Positions 1 to 8,772 of a DNA stretch of 64,000 nt are shown piece by piece. A program made the position numbers and the translations under genes. Positions within the stretch are counted from its first letter, which is position 1. Each line of letters begins with the position of its first letter. The DNA is taken from NCBI RefSeq assembly GCF_004322705.1, contig NZ_SIZZ01000001.1, forward strand, positions 930,001-994,000, written 5' to 3'. The notes under the pieces were generated by a model. That model saw nothing but the letters and a program-made list of their open reading frames with translations, was not told where the DNA came from and searched no databases. The stretch is from Dyella terrae (GTDB lineage Bacteria > Pseudomonadota > Gammaproteobacteria > Xanthomonadales > Rhodanobacteraceae).

Positions 1-180
1 AAAAACACCTGCGTACTTATTCGCTGTTCGCCACTCGCCCGGCCCACCACCATCGATGGCGGGACTCCCACACTTCCCATGTTCTGTGGGTTTTCTTCGC
101 ATGCCCATGGTGTGCGCGCAATGCCTCCGGATGGCCCGGCAGGCACGTGCCTCATTGAGTTGCTGCAGGGAGATCTGATC

Positions 181-1959
181 ATGAAACGGTTTCGAACGAA
201 GCTCATATCGTCGTGCGGCCCGCTCCTGCTGGGTTTGTTGATAGCCCTGGCAGCTGGATGTTCATCCTCCAGCCAGAACGACCAGGGCTCTGGTACAGCA
301 CAGGCAAGCCCGGCGACCTCCGCGGGACAGCCCAATGCGCGGCCCACCGCCGATACCGCCATGAACCCGCCCCCGGTCAGCGCACCGGCCAGTGCCGGGG
401 CCAACAGCGGTCGCAAGCCCAATATCGTGGTGATCTGGGGCGATGACATTGGCATGTGGAATGTCGGCGCCTACACGCACGGCATGATGGGACGCACGCC
501 GAATATCGATTCGATTGCACGCAACGGCATGCTGTTCACCGACCACTACGGGCAACCCAGCTGCACAGCCGGCCGCGCAGCATTCGTGATGGGCCAACTG
601 CCCATTCGTACCGGCATGACCACCATCGGCATCCCCGGTTCGACGCGCGGCATCCAGAAGAGCGATCCCTCGATTGCTGAAGTGCTCAAGTCAGCCGGTT
701 ACGCCACTGCGCAGTTCGGCAAGAACCATCTGGGCGATCGCAACGAGTTCCTGCCCACCATGCACGGTTTCGACGAATGGTTCGGCAACCTCTATCACCT
801 CAATGCCGAGGAAGAGCCCGAGCAGCTCGATTATCCCGGTCAGAAGAACCCTGCCTACAAGGACAAGTACGGCCCGCGCGGTGTGCTGCATACCTGGGCG
901 ACGGACACGGACGACGCCACGGTCGACCCCAAGTTCGGTCGCGTTGGCAAGCAGAAGATCGTCGATACCGGTCCGCTGACGCGCAAGCGCATGGAGACCA
1001 TCGACCAGGAAGTGACCGACGAAACACTCAAGTACCTGGACAAGGTCGGCAAGGGTGATAAGCCGTTCTTCGTCTGGTTCAATTCCACCGCCATCCACGT
1101 CTGGTCGCACCCGAATCCCAAGTACGTGCAGAAGGCCGTCGATGAAGGGCGTGCCGAGCAAGACGTCGTTCGCGCGCGCATGATCGAACATGACGAGCAG
1201 GTCGGTCAGATCCTGCAGAAGCTCAAGGACCTGGGCGTCGAAGACAACACCATCGTCATCTACAGCACCGATAACGGCAATGAGTTCATGTTCTTCCCCG
1301 ACGGCGGCTATGCACCGTTCCGCGGCGAGAAGGGCACGACCTGGGAAGGCGGCCTTCGCGTGCCGATGTTGGTGCAGTGGCCCGGACACATTCCGGCCGG
1401 CCGTGAAGGCAATGGCATCCAGAGCCACGAGGACGTCTACGCCACGCTGGCCGCAGCAGCGGGCCTGCCGAACCTCAAGGAAGACCTGCTGAAGGGCTAT
1501 ACGATGAACGGCACGAAGTACAAGGTGCATCTGGACGGCTATAACAACCTCGACTACTGGACCGGCAAGTCCGACAAGTCGGCGCGGCGCGAGATCTTCT
1601 ACTACGACGAAACCGACCTGATGGCGGTGCGCGTCGATGGCTGGAAGATGCACATCGGCGTGAAGCACCATGGCAGCTGGTTCGATGAGAAGTCGTATCC
1701 GAGCGTGCCGTACATCGTCAATCTGCTGATGGACCCGATGGAAAAGGTGACACCCGATTCCGAGGAGTACCAGTACGAGGGACGCAAGTTCGTCGCGCAG
1801 AAACTGTGGGCACCCACGGCCGCAGTACCTTTCCTGGCCGAGCATCTGAAGAGCCTGCAGGAATACCCACCGAGCCAGGGTGCTGACACCCTCAGCATGA
1901 AGCGCGCCATCGACGGTGCCATGCAAAAGCTGCAGGCACCCAACGGCAGCAGCAACTAA
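181..1959 (+). CDS. Arylsulfatase-type sulfatase, predicted lipoprotein
   Basis: Predicted to hydrolyse sulfate esters outside the cytoplasm. The N-terminus is a lipoprotein signal (lipobox LAAGC followed by a serine run), so the enzyme is probably lipid-anchored in the periplasm. A low-complexity Ala/Pro/Ser linker to about residue 75 precedes the sulfatase fold. The metal-binding start is NIVVIWGDDIGMWN, and the formylglycine-type motif is CTAGR within PSCTAGRAAF, which fits the C-x-[PA]-x-R modification signature. Further sulfatase landmarks are GKNHLG and YSTDNGNE. The ATG at 181 was chosen because a GGGAGAT ribosome site lies seven bases upstream and the signal peptide starts there; an in-frame ATG at 79 would add an unlikely extension. 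It is followed by a hairpin terminator and then a SulP anion transporter, suggesting sulfate release and uptake (inference). The substrate cannot be read from sequence. Confidence 0.88.
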   Translation: MKRFRTKLISSCGPLLLGLLIALAAGCSSSSQNDQGSGTAQASPATSAGQPNARPTADTAMNPPPVSAPASAGANSGRKPNIVVIWGDDIGMWNVGAYTHGMMGRTPNIDSIARNGMLFTDHYGQPSCTAGRAAFVMGQLPIRTGMTTIGIPGSTRGIQKSDPSIAEVLKSAGYATAQFGKNHLGDRNEFLPTMHGFDEWFGNLYHLNAEEEPEQLDYPGQKNPAYKDKYGPRGVLHTWATDTDDATVDPKFGRVGKQKIVDTGPLTRKRMETIDQEVTDETLKYLDKVGKGDKPFFVWFNSTAIHVWSHPNPKYVQKAVDEGRAEQDVVRARMIEHDEQVGQILQKLKDLGVEDNTIVIYSTDNGNEFMFFPDGGYAPFRGEKGTTWEGGLRVPMLVQWPGHIPAGREGNGIQSHEDVYATLAAAAGLPNLKEDLLKGYTMNGTKYKVHLDGYNNLDYWTGKSDKSARREIFYYDETDLMAVRVDGWKMHIGVKHHGSWFDEKSYPSVPYIVNLLMDPMEKVTPDSEEYQYEGRKFVAQKLWAPTAAVPFLAEHLKSLQEYPPSQGADTLSMKRAIDGAMQKLQAPNGSSN

Positions 1960-1976
1960 CGACTGGGTCGTCAGGG

Positions 1977-2011
1977 CGGGTGCAGCGCATTTTGCTGCAC
2001 CCGTCTTTGCT
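1977..2011 (+). terminator. Rho-independent terminator after the sulfatase gene
   Basis: A perfect ten-base inverted repeat (CGGGTGCAGC and GCTGCACCCG, arms 1977-1986 and 1994-2003) encloses a seven-base T-rich loop and is followed by TCTTTGCT. It begins 18 bases after the sulfatase stop codon. The U tract is interrupted, so termination may be incomplete. Confidence 0.7.
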
Positions 2012-2256
2012 GATCAGGGCATTACCTCAGCGGCTGGCCCGTTTTCGTGAAGCTGACGATGGAGGCTGCCACCAGGTCAGTGCGCGCATGGATCCAGCAA
2101 ACGACGTTGGTAAATCTACGTAGTGCATGCACGTACTTTTTCGCTGGTCCTCCCACGCATCTGAGAACGACTCGCAGGCACGGGTCACATGGCTGACGAG
2201 CGGCCCGTCCTGAGCCTATGATGTTTCCATCGTGCTTCGATGGGATGGATCGACTC

Positions 2257-3990
2257 ATGTCTCCCGACCACCCGGTATTCGCCGATGAATCCTCGAAGCA
2301 GCGCGCCCTCGGCTGGCAGCGCTGGCTGCCAGGACTGGTCACGCTGAAGCACTACCAGGCGGCCTGGCTAACGAAAGACATCGCCGCCGGCCTGGTACTG
2401 ACCACCATGCTTGTACCCGTCGGCATCGCGTACGCGGAAGCATCGGGCGTACCCGGGGTTTACGGGCTTTACGCCACCATCGTGCCGCTACTGGCCTATG
2501 CGATCTTTGGTCCCAGCCGCATCCTGGTACTAGGCCCCGACTCGGCCCTGGCGGCGCCCATTCTGGCCGTGGTGGTCTCCATGGTGGCCAACGATCCCTC
2601 CCGCGCCGTCGCCGTGGCCAGCATGATGGCCGTCGTCTCGGGCTTGTTCTGCATCGTCCTTGGCTTGTTGCGGCTGGGATTCATTACCGAATTGCTGTCC
2701 AAGCCCATTCGCTATGGCTACATGAACGGCATTGCGTTGACCGTGCTGATCAGCCAGTTGCCGAAGCTGTTTGCCATTCCCGTGGAGGATCAAGGGCCAT
2801 TGCGGGAAATCGTCGATCTGGTGCTCTCGATCGCCGAAGGCAAGGTGAACGTCTACTCGTTAGCGGTCGGTGCGGGCAGCCTGGTTCTGATCCTGTTTCT
2901 CAAGCGATTCGAACGTGTTCCGGGCATTCTCATTGCCGTCATCATCGCAACGCTGGCGGTGACGGTGTTCAAGCTGGACGCACACGGGGTCAAGGTCCTC
3001 GGCACCATTCCGCAAGGCTTGCCCAAGTTCGTGGTGCCCTGGCTCAGCGATGTGGATCTGATGAAGATCGTGCTGGGAAGCTGCGCCGTGGCGCTCATTT
3101 CCTTCGCCGACACCAGCGTGCTCTCCCGCACCTTCGCTGCGCGCTACAACACGCGCGTGGATCCCAACCAGGAAATGGTTGGCCTGGGCGCGGCCAATCT
3201 GGCGGCGGGTTTTTTCCAGGGCTTCCCGATCAGCAGCAGCTCGTCACGCACGCCCGTCGCCGAAGCCGCGGGCTCCAGGACTCAGCTGACGGGTGTCGTA
3301 GGCGCCATCGCCGTTGCGCTCCTGCTGGTCGCTGCGCCCAACCTGATGCGTTACTTGCCCAACAGCGCGCTGGCTGCCGTCGTCATTGCGGCGGCCATCG
3401 GCTTGTTCGAGTTTGCGGACCTCAAGCGCATTTATCGCATCCAGCGCTGGGAATTCTGGTTGTCGGTCGCGTGTTTCGTGGGCGTCGCTGTTTTTGGTGC
3501 TATCCCTGGCATCTGCATTGCCGTGGTCATCGCCGTGATGGAGTTTCTGTGGGACGGCTGGCGGCCGCACTTTGCCGTCATGGGACGCGTCGAGGGCCTG
3601 CGCGGCTATCACGACACCAAGCGCTACCCGCAAGCCAAGCAGGTTCCCGGGCTGTTGCTGTTCCGCTGGGATGCGCCGCTGTTCTTCGCCAATGCGGAAC
3701 TCTTCCAGGAACGCTTGCTGGAAGCTGTCGATGCGGCGCCCACCTCCATCCGCCGCATCGTGGTGGCGGCCGAGCCGGTGACGAGCATCGACGTCACCTC
3801 CGCAGACATGCTGCGTGAACTCAACGCCACCCTGGCCGCGCGAGGCATCGATCTGCACTTCGCCGAAATGAAGGACCCGGTACGTGACAAGCTGAAGCGC
3901 TTCGAGCTTATGGGTGTCATCGGTGACGAGAGCTTCCACCCGACGGTGGGTAGTGCGGTCGACGACTATCTGAACCTGGCGCCGCCGTAG
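2257..3990 (+). CDS. SulP-family (SLC26A/SulP) inorganic anion transporter with STAS domain
   Basis: Inner-membrane permease predicted to move sulfate or another small anion, possibly bicarbonate. After a short cytoplasmic N-terminus the protein enters the SulP core (residues about 30-430), with the family-typical stretch GLVLTTMLVPVGIAYAEASG in the first helices and about a dozen hydrophobic segments. The C-terminal 130 residues form a STAS domain, with LLLFRWDAPLFFANAELF and TSIDVTSADML at the strands where family members carry them. Length (577 aa) is normal. The ATG at 2257 is preferred over 2218 because it begins just before the conserved N-terminal region and has a GGAT-type site upstream. 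It follows a sulfatase gene, which fits sulfate uptake, but SulP substrates are not predictable from sequence alone. Confidence 0.87.
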   Translation: MSPDHPVFADESSKQRALGWQRWLPGLVTLKHYQAAWLTKDIAAGLVLTTMLVPVGIAYAEASGVPGVYGLYATIVPLLAYAIFGPSRILVLGPDSALAAPILAVVVSMVANDPSRAVAVASMMAVVSGLFCIVLGLLRLGFITELLSKPIRYGYMNGIALTVLISQLPKLFAIPVEDQGPLREIVDLVLSIAEGKVNVYSLAVGAGSLVLILFLKRFERVPGILIAVIIATLAVTVFKLDAHGVKVLGTIPQGLPKFVVPWLSDVDLMKIVLGSCAVALISFADTSVLSRTFAARYNTRVDPNQEMVGLGAANLAAGFFQGFPISSSSSRTPVAEAAGSRTQLTGVVGAIAVALLLVAAPNLMRYLPNSALAAVVIAAAIGLFEFADLKRIYRIQRWEFWLSVACFVGVAVFGAIPGICIAVVIAVMEFLWDGWRPHFAVMGRVEGLRGYHDTKRYPQAKQVPGLLLFRWDAPLFFANAELFQERLLEAVDAAPTSIRRIVVAAEPVTSIDVTSADMLRELNATLAARGIDLHFAEMKDPVRDKLKRFELMGVIGDESFHPTVGSAVDDYLNLAPP

Positions 3991-4080
3991 CCCTGAGAAG
4001 GCAACCCGCGCGCATCCAAACAGCACTCACGCCAAAGCGGCGACTGCCTGGTTGCCGTCCAGCCATGGTCGAGCGGCGCG

Positions 4081-4578
4081 ATGCATACGGGCCATCAATA
4101 TCACGAGTTCTTCCTGACTTCGCCGCGCGACCTGCGTACGCGTGATCGCTTTTTGCGCCTGGCGATGGATCGCCTTCCCCCAGGGGCCGACGTACTGGAT
4201 TTCGGGGCAGGCACCGGCATCGACGCAAAGTACTACGCATCGCAAGGTCACCGAACGTTTGTGTACGAGCCGTCGGATGCCATGCGCGAATGCCTCACGG
4301 AGTACTGCGGCGACGAAATCGGCCGGCACTGCGTGATCCCGGTGTCGTCGACGCTGGCGTGCCGGGTGCCAGCCATCACCGCCAACTTCGCTGTCTTCAA
4401 TCATTTCGACCGCCTCGGGCCACTGTTTGCACGACTCGCCTCCGTCGTCGAACGGGGCGGCTTCATCCTCGCCAGCATGCTCAACCCCTGGTGCATCACA
4501 CACCGGGTTACCACCAAGCCTATCGACGCCGGTATGTCACACCGTTCGATGAGGCCTAAGTGCGTTTACCAGGGTTGA
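4081..4578 (+). CDS. Truncated class I SAM-dependent methyltransferase (probable remnant)
   Basis: The first 135 residues look like a class I methyltransferase: motif I is VLDFGAGTGIDAKYYASQG, followed by an acidic residue after beta-2 (YEPSDAM) and a later VVERGGFILASMLNPW segment. Comparable proteins, including the one encoded at 60262-61143, continue for another hundred or more residues. Here the frame ends after about 30 unrelated-looking residues, and its last 13 bases overlap the convergent ABC-F gene. No good ribosome site precedes the ATG. Either this is a gene truncated by a past rearrangement with the ABC-F gene at the junction, or a short stand-alone remnant. Catalytic activity is doubtful because the C-terminal half of the fold is missing. 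Confidence 0.5.
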   Translation: MHTGHQYHEFFLTSPRDLRTRDRFLRLAMDRLPPGADVLDFGAGTGIDAKYYASQGHRTFVYEPSDAMRECLTEYCGDEIGRHCVIPVSSTLACRVPAITANFAVFNHFDRLGPLFARLASVVERGGFILASMLNPWCITHRVTTKPIDAGMSHRSMRPKCVYQG

Positions 4579-6176
4579 ACGATGCCACCATGCGTCATAT
4601 CGATACGAAGATCCAATCCCAATCGATCCAGGAAACTCAGGTCGTGCGACACCACCACCAGCGCCCCTCGAAACTGCATCAGCATCGCCTCCAGCGCCTC
4701 GAGCGAACGCAAGTCGAGGTGATTGGTGGGCTCGTCAAGAAGCAGCAGCTCGGCCGGTTGTTCGCGATACAAGGCGCAAGCCAGCGCCGCTTTCAGCCGT
4801 TCGCCACCACTGAGGTTCGCGGATGGCTTGAGGGCGTCATTGCCTGACAGGCCAAGCAATGCCAGGCGGGTTCGCATGTCGGCCTGAGTGGCGCCGGGGT
4901 TGAGCTCCAGCAACTGCTGCAGTGGCGATTGCGCCGGATGCAGGAAGTCCAGTTGCTGGTCAAGGAACGCCGAAGGCACATGCACCTCGCAGCGTCCTGA
5001 CAGGGGTTGCAGCTGGCCGGCCAGCACCTTGAGCAAGGTGGATTTGCCGCTGCCGTTGGCGCCGGTGATGCCGATGCGTTGGCGCCCGGTGAGGGTGAGG
5101 TTGATCGGTTCACCGTGGGCCACGCCAAAGGGCAGCACGAGGTCTGCCAGCGTGATGGCCTTGCGTTGCGCAGCACCGGGGATCTCGGGTGTCAGCAAGG
5201 CAATCTCGTCGTCGGCGGCGACCTGCATGGCGGCGGTGCGTACGTTTTGCGCCAGTTCGTCCTTGCGGGCATCCTGTTCGCGCTGTTTCTTCCCGGCGCT
5301 GACCTGGCTGTTGGCCTTGCGGCCGCCCAGCAGGATGGCGGCCTGGTTTTCGGTGCGCCCGGCACGCGTGGCGCGCGCCTGGCGACGACTGAGGTTCTCC
5401 AGGGTCTGCCGGCGCTCCGCTTCACCGCGGCGTTGCTCGGCCTTGCGGTGATCGAGCTCCTGTTGCGCGCGGCCTTGCTCTTCGGCACGAGCCTGCGCGT
5501 AGAAGTCGTAGTTGCCGCCATAGTCACGAAGGCCCGCAGGCGTCAGTTCGACGATGCGTTCCATCGACTGCAGCAACGCCCGATCATGGCTGATGACCAC
5601 CAGCCCTTTGGGCCAACTGCGCAAGCGCTCCAGCAAAGCTTCGCGACGCGGACGATCGAGATGATTGGTGGGTTCGTCGAGAATCAGCATGTCGGGTTCG
5701 CGCAGCCAGGCACCCGCGAGCGCAACGCGCGTGAGCTCGCCGCCGCTGAGGCTCGTGGCGGGATGTTCCGGCGAGAGGTGCCCCAGGCCCAGATCGTTGA
5801 GCCACGCGACCAATTGGGTGCGAATGTCCCAGCGGTCGCCGACGATCTCGAAATCATCGACGTGCACGCTGCCCGCCTCGATGCGCGCCACGGCGTCCAG
5901 GACGGGCTGTACGCCCGCCATGCCCGCTACCGTGGCATCCGGAGGGGCTGCGACTAGTTGCGGCACATAGGCCACGCGCCCGGAGCGCGTCAGTCGGCCG
6001 GCCGTGGGTTCCAGCTGCCCCGACATAAGGCGTGCGAGCACGCTCTTGCCCACGCCGTTTCGCCCGACGAGGCCGGTATGGCGTCGGTCGAACTGGATGG
6101 AGAGCGGGGAGAAAAGTGGCTGGCCGTCGGGCCAGGCAAACGCCACGTCATGCAGCGTCAGAAAAGCTTCCGTCAT
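4566..6176 (-). CDS. ABC-F family ATP-binding protein (tandem NBDs, no membrane domain)
   Basis: A soluble protein with two ABC nucleotide-binding domains and no transmembrane segment, the ABC-F arrangement; members act on the ribosome as translation or antibiotic-protection factors. The first domain has Walker A GRNGVGKS, signature LSGGE and Walker B LILDEPTNHLD. The charged linker (about residues 245-330) is rich in Glu, Arg and Gln as in ABC-F proteins. The second domain has GANGSGKS, LSGGE and LLLDEPTNHLD. Length (536 aa) is typical. The ATG at 6176 follows GGAG by six bases and begins at the first domain; the longer open frame upstream has no support. It is transcribed towards the truncated methyltransferase and overlaps its tail. 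The precise subfamily (Uup-like or resistance-type) cannot be fixed here. Confidence 0.87.
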   Translation of the reverse strand: MTEAFLTLHDVAFAWPDGQPLFSPLSIQFDRRHTGLVGRNGVGKSVLARLMSGQLEPTAGRLTRSGRVAYVPQLVAAPPDATVAGMAGVQPVLDAVARIEAGSVHVDDFEIVGDRWDIRTQLVAWLNDLGLGHLSPEHPATSLSGGELTRVALAGAWLREPDMLILDEPTNHLDRPRREALLERLRSWPKGLVVISHDRALLQSMERIVELTPAGLRDYGGNYDFYAQARAEEQGRAQQELDHRKAEQRRGEAERRQTLENLSRRQARATRAGRTENQAAILLGGRKANSQVSAGKKQREQDARKDELAQNVRTAAMQVAADDEIALLTPEIPGAAQRKAITLADLVLPFGVAHGEPINLTLTGRQRIGITGANGSGKSTLLKVLAGQLQPLSGRCEVHVPSAFLDQQLDFLHPAQSPLQQLLELNPGATQADMRTRLALLGLSGNDALKPSANLSGGERLKAALACALYREQPAELLLLDEPTNHLDLRSLEALEAMLMQFRGALVVVSHDLSFLDRLGLDLRIDMTHGGIVQPW

Positions 6177-6354
6177 GGGAACTCCAGGGTGCCGGTTGTC
6201 GATCCATCCATGGGGATGGGAATAGACAGGCTGTCGTGAAGACAGCGGCATCACTGGCGCATCGGACGAAACCTCTGGGAATGAAAGCGAGCGCGGACTA
6301 TAGCCACGCTCGTTGGTGACGACAAGGCAGATCACGGCAATCGTTCATGTGCTG

Positions 6355-6957
6355 CTAGCAAATCGGCGCCTCCTGGCGGCGATTCAGGCCGTAATCGCGC
6401 AGAGTGAGAATCAGATGGCAGGTGAACTCCTGGCGCGGCCGCAGGAGCGTCCACAAGCCCCATGCCGCTCCCGCATTCGCGCATTCCAAAACCGTGGCGA
6501 CTCTGCCTGCTTCCGTCAGATGGTCGAATACATCGGCGTCCGCCATCTGCTCGAATCGGGGAAGATCGCGCGCGGTACCGTCTAGTATCACAAACGCGCG
6601 CCCGTCGCCCGGTACCGACGCGGCACCCGGTTCGACAAGCCTGCCGACGCGTAGCCTGTAATCCTCAAAGAGATGCGCCCTTCCGATCGATTGCGCACCC
6701 CGATGCATGGATTCGTTTCGCCAGCGAACCAATGCCGCCTCACTTTCCCAGAAGGAAAGCGAAAGGAATGCGCCTGGGCGTGCCCTGCTCCGAAAGCGAT
6801 CATTGGCGAGAAAGCCATCCATCGCCAACAACGCAGGACGCAGCTTGCCTGCTATGTCGAAATAGGTTTCGGTCTCCCCGGCCGCGGGTTTGACCTCGAA
6901 GGCAACCACGTACTTGGCCGCGGCCAGTGCACGAGGATCAGGGTGCACCCTGCTCAT
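6355..6957 (-). CDS. ABM-like (antibiotic biosynthesis monooxygenase fold) protein
   Basis: A 200-residue protein whose first half resembles a dimeric alpha/beta-barrel ABM domain: KYVVAFEVKPAAGETETYFD, then LLAMDGFLANDRFRS and LSLSFWESEAALVRWRNE, the usual pattern in which an F/S-W-x-s-e-e-A-l-x-x-W segment closes the fold. The second half (from about residue 110) may be a degenerate second copy and lacks clear landmarks. It has no signal peptide. The ATG at 6957 was chosen because the ABM pattern begins soon after it and it overlaps the end of the upstream hydrolase gene by 20 bases, implying translational coupling. ABM-like proteins include heme-degrading enzymes and small monooxygenases, so the reaction is not assigned. 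Confidence 0.65.
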   Translation of the reverse strand: MSRVHPDPRALAAAKYVVAFEVKPAAGETETYFDIAGKLRPALLAMDGFLANDRFRSRARPGAFLSLSFWESEAALVRWRNESMHRGAQSIGRAHLFEDYRLRVGRLVEPGAASVPGDGRAFVILDGTARDLPRFEQMADADVFDHLTEAGRVATVLECANAGAAWGLWTLLRPRQEFTCHLILTLRDYGLNRRQEAPIC

Positions 6958-7966
6958 CGCCACCCTCCTGCCTTGCGGAATCGACGGTGTGGATAAAGGA
7001 CGCAACGCTCTCATAGAGCGAGCGGCGATTGCGTTCGAGATGCATGACGTGGGTGCCATCGTCGATGCGCATCTGCCACTTCAGAGGACTTGCTGTGAAG
7101 CGAGCGATGAACGCCCTTGCGCCCTCGTCGTTCACGATGACGTCGTAGTTGCCATAAACCACGAAAATAGGGGCTGTCACATGGGCCGGATCATAGGGGT
7201 ACTTGCCCGCCGCAGCCTCCTGAATATCCAGGTTGGGTCCTTCGGGAATCCGAAGCTGGTCCGGCTTGTCCCCGGGAACGTGAAGCGTCGCCGCGTCGAA
7301 GGCGGTCGCCCAGCGCCCGGCCATGGCTGGGTCAAGCAATGAGACGCCAGCCGGCAGTACTGACCGGAACTTCAGCTGGCCATATCGCTCCTCGGCCGTC
7401 AGGGGAAACCAGGCGGGATGCGCTTCCTGCTTTCCTTCCGGCGTGGCGGTCCTGGGCACGACGGGCCCGAAGAGCGTCAGTGATGCAAGAGCAGCGGGCT
7501 CCTGCGCGGCAAACGTAGCGGCAGGAATCGTTCCCCATGAGTGCGCGACGACATGAATGCTTGTCATCCCATGCTCGCGAAGAAAGGCAACCGCTCGTGC
7601 GATTTCTCCAGCCGCTTCCGTGGCACGCAACACGGGAGAGGCGGCATCGGCAGCACCCAGCATGGCAGCCGGGCGATCGGAGGCACCAAACCCCGCAAAG
7701 TCGAGACCGCAGGCCTTGTATCCCCGCCCAGCCATAAATCGCAGCCAGGAATCACCAGGACTAAATTCAAATCCGGAAGCCAGCATGGTGGGAAAGCTGG
7801 ATCCGTGAATGAACAGCACGCCCCTGTGGCCGGATGCGGAAGGTTCTATGCAGTGCAACGCCACGGTCGTGGCATTCGCCGCGTGCAAGGGAATGGTCTC
7901 CACCTTGGCCACTGAAGCCTGCGAAGCCAGGATGAGCGCCCCCGCAAGGGTGTTAAATGAAGTCAT
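6938..7966 (-). CDS. Exported alpha/beta-hydrolase
   Basis: Predicted serine hydrolase of the alpha/beta fold. The N-terminus (MTSFNTLAGALILASQASVA) looks like a signal peptide. The oxyanion-hole region is FIHGSSFPT, the nucleophile elbow is VVAHSWGTIP (Ser within HSWG), an acid candidate sits in VVYGNYDVIVND, and the catalytic His is probably in DDGTHVMHLE. About 342 residues is normal for the family. The ATG at 7966 is six bases after GAGAG; an ATG six bases further upstream would leave no spacing to that site. It forms an overlapping pair with the ABM-like gene. The substrate is unknown; an esterase or similar periplasmic activity is the likely class. Confidence 0.8.
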   Translation of the reverse strand: MTSFNTLAGALILASQASVAKVETIPLHAANATTVALHCIEPSASGHRGVLFIHGSSFPTMLASGFEFSPGDSWLRFMAGRGYKACGLDFAGFGASDRPAAMLGAADAASPVLRATEAAGEIARAVAFLREHGMTSIHVVAHSWGTIPAATFAAQEPAALASLTLFGPVVPRTATPEGKQEAHPAWFPLTAEERYGQLKFRSVLPAGVSLLDPAMAGRWATAFDAATLHVPGDKPDQLRIPEGPNLDIQEAAAGKYPYDPAHVTAPIFVVYGNYDVIVNDEGARAFIARFTASPLKWQMRIDDGTHVMHLERNRRSLYESVASFIHTVDSARQEGGDEQGAP

Positions 7967-8772
7967 GAACATCTCTCGCCGGTTAACGTGCGTGTGATGT
8001 TACGTAGCGCATGTCCGGGATGTTTCGATGCTCAGCGAAACTTTCCGCAGCCGAAAAGCAGGGTCATGCGCCGTCGCCAAACTGAACTCAAGCCGCTTCA
8101 TGCATCGCAAGCTCGCTGGTCCTTGGCACGCAAAATCGTGTAGCGATCTCAGCGGCGCGCCGCAATATGCAAGCGACGAACACGAGCATGGCGTGCGCAA
8201 TCTTAGGCGGCACCCATCGCCATGCCTTTCCATGCGCCGCGCGTCGCAGGCCGCACTACGAAGCCGAAACACGCCGCGAGCGACAGGTCCATGCGCGTCA
8301 TTGCTTAGTTATGCCTTAGGCACGATCGAGGCGTGCCGCCTCTGTAAACGGTGCTCTGATGCGATGCAAATCCGCTCGAAATCATGTCGAACAAGCGCAC
8401 GCAACCGTCGCAAATTACGGTGGCGCATCCTCACAACCATGAATATGCGTGATCACATATCACCCCATTCACGCAGATCAAAATGCATTTGGACGTCCAT
8501 TCGAAACAGTGAACAAGTCAGTGGATTCACGCATTCAGCGCACTCAAGAACGACGATGCGCAAATTCATGTTGTGGTCATCGCAGGAGCCTATAACGGTC
8601 GCCGGTCGTTAGAAGAGCGATGACATAGCGTTAATCTCCATCGCGTTTCATTGCCGCTTTCTTCTTGTCGCAACCACGAATCGAAGGATGCAGATCACCG
8701 CATCCTTGGGTGAGTTTTTGCCAGAAACCGACCATGGCTACAGGGGCCACGCGACTAGAATGAGGCGCGCGC
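7967..8772. promoter_or_regulatory. 806-bp gene-free region upstream of the alginate operon
   Basis: No convincing gene lies between the divergent hydrolase and algA. The stretch is visibly AT-richer than its surroundings (especially 8330-8700), and open frames inside it encode Arg/Ser/His-rich sequence with no family resemblance. It must hold the promoters for the hydrolase pair and for the alginate operon. A leader inverted repeat sits at 8684-8707, and a partly symmetrical GTGATCACATATCAC lies at 8449-8463. The long upstream region recalls the large, multi-regulator algD promoter of Pseudomonas (established knowledge), but I found no clear AlgU-type or sigma-54 promoter. Confidence 0.6.
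8684..8707 (+). promoter_or_regulatory. Inverted repeat in the algA leader
   Basis: AAGGATGC and GCATCCTT form a perfect eight-base inverted repeat separated by eight bases, ending 65 bases before the algA start codon. It could be an operator or, if transcribed, a leader hairpin. It has no trailing T run, so it is not a standard terminator. Confidence 0.5.

Noticed and set aside
691-1926. A 411-codon minus-strand frame inside the sulfatase gene
   Set aside because: It is a shadow of the sulfatase codons, with no start signal or domain.
8449-8463. GTGATCACATATCAC as a possible CRP/Vfr/Clp site
   Set aside because: The half-sites are seven bases apart instead of six and the outer bases do not match, so support is too weak to call it.
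8028-8612. A 194-codon frame in the region upstream of algA
   Set aside because: AT-richer composition, Arg/Ser/His-rich translation, no ribosome site and no recognisable domain.
7967-8772. AlgU (GAACTT-type) or sigma-54 promoter for the alginate operon
   Set aside because: A GAACTC lies near 8085 and a TGGCACG near 8124, but neither has a fitting partner element at the right spacing.
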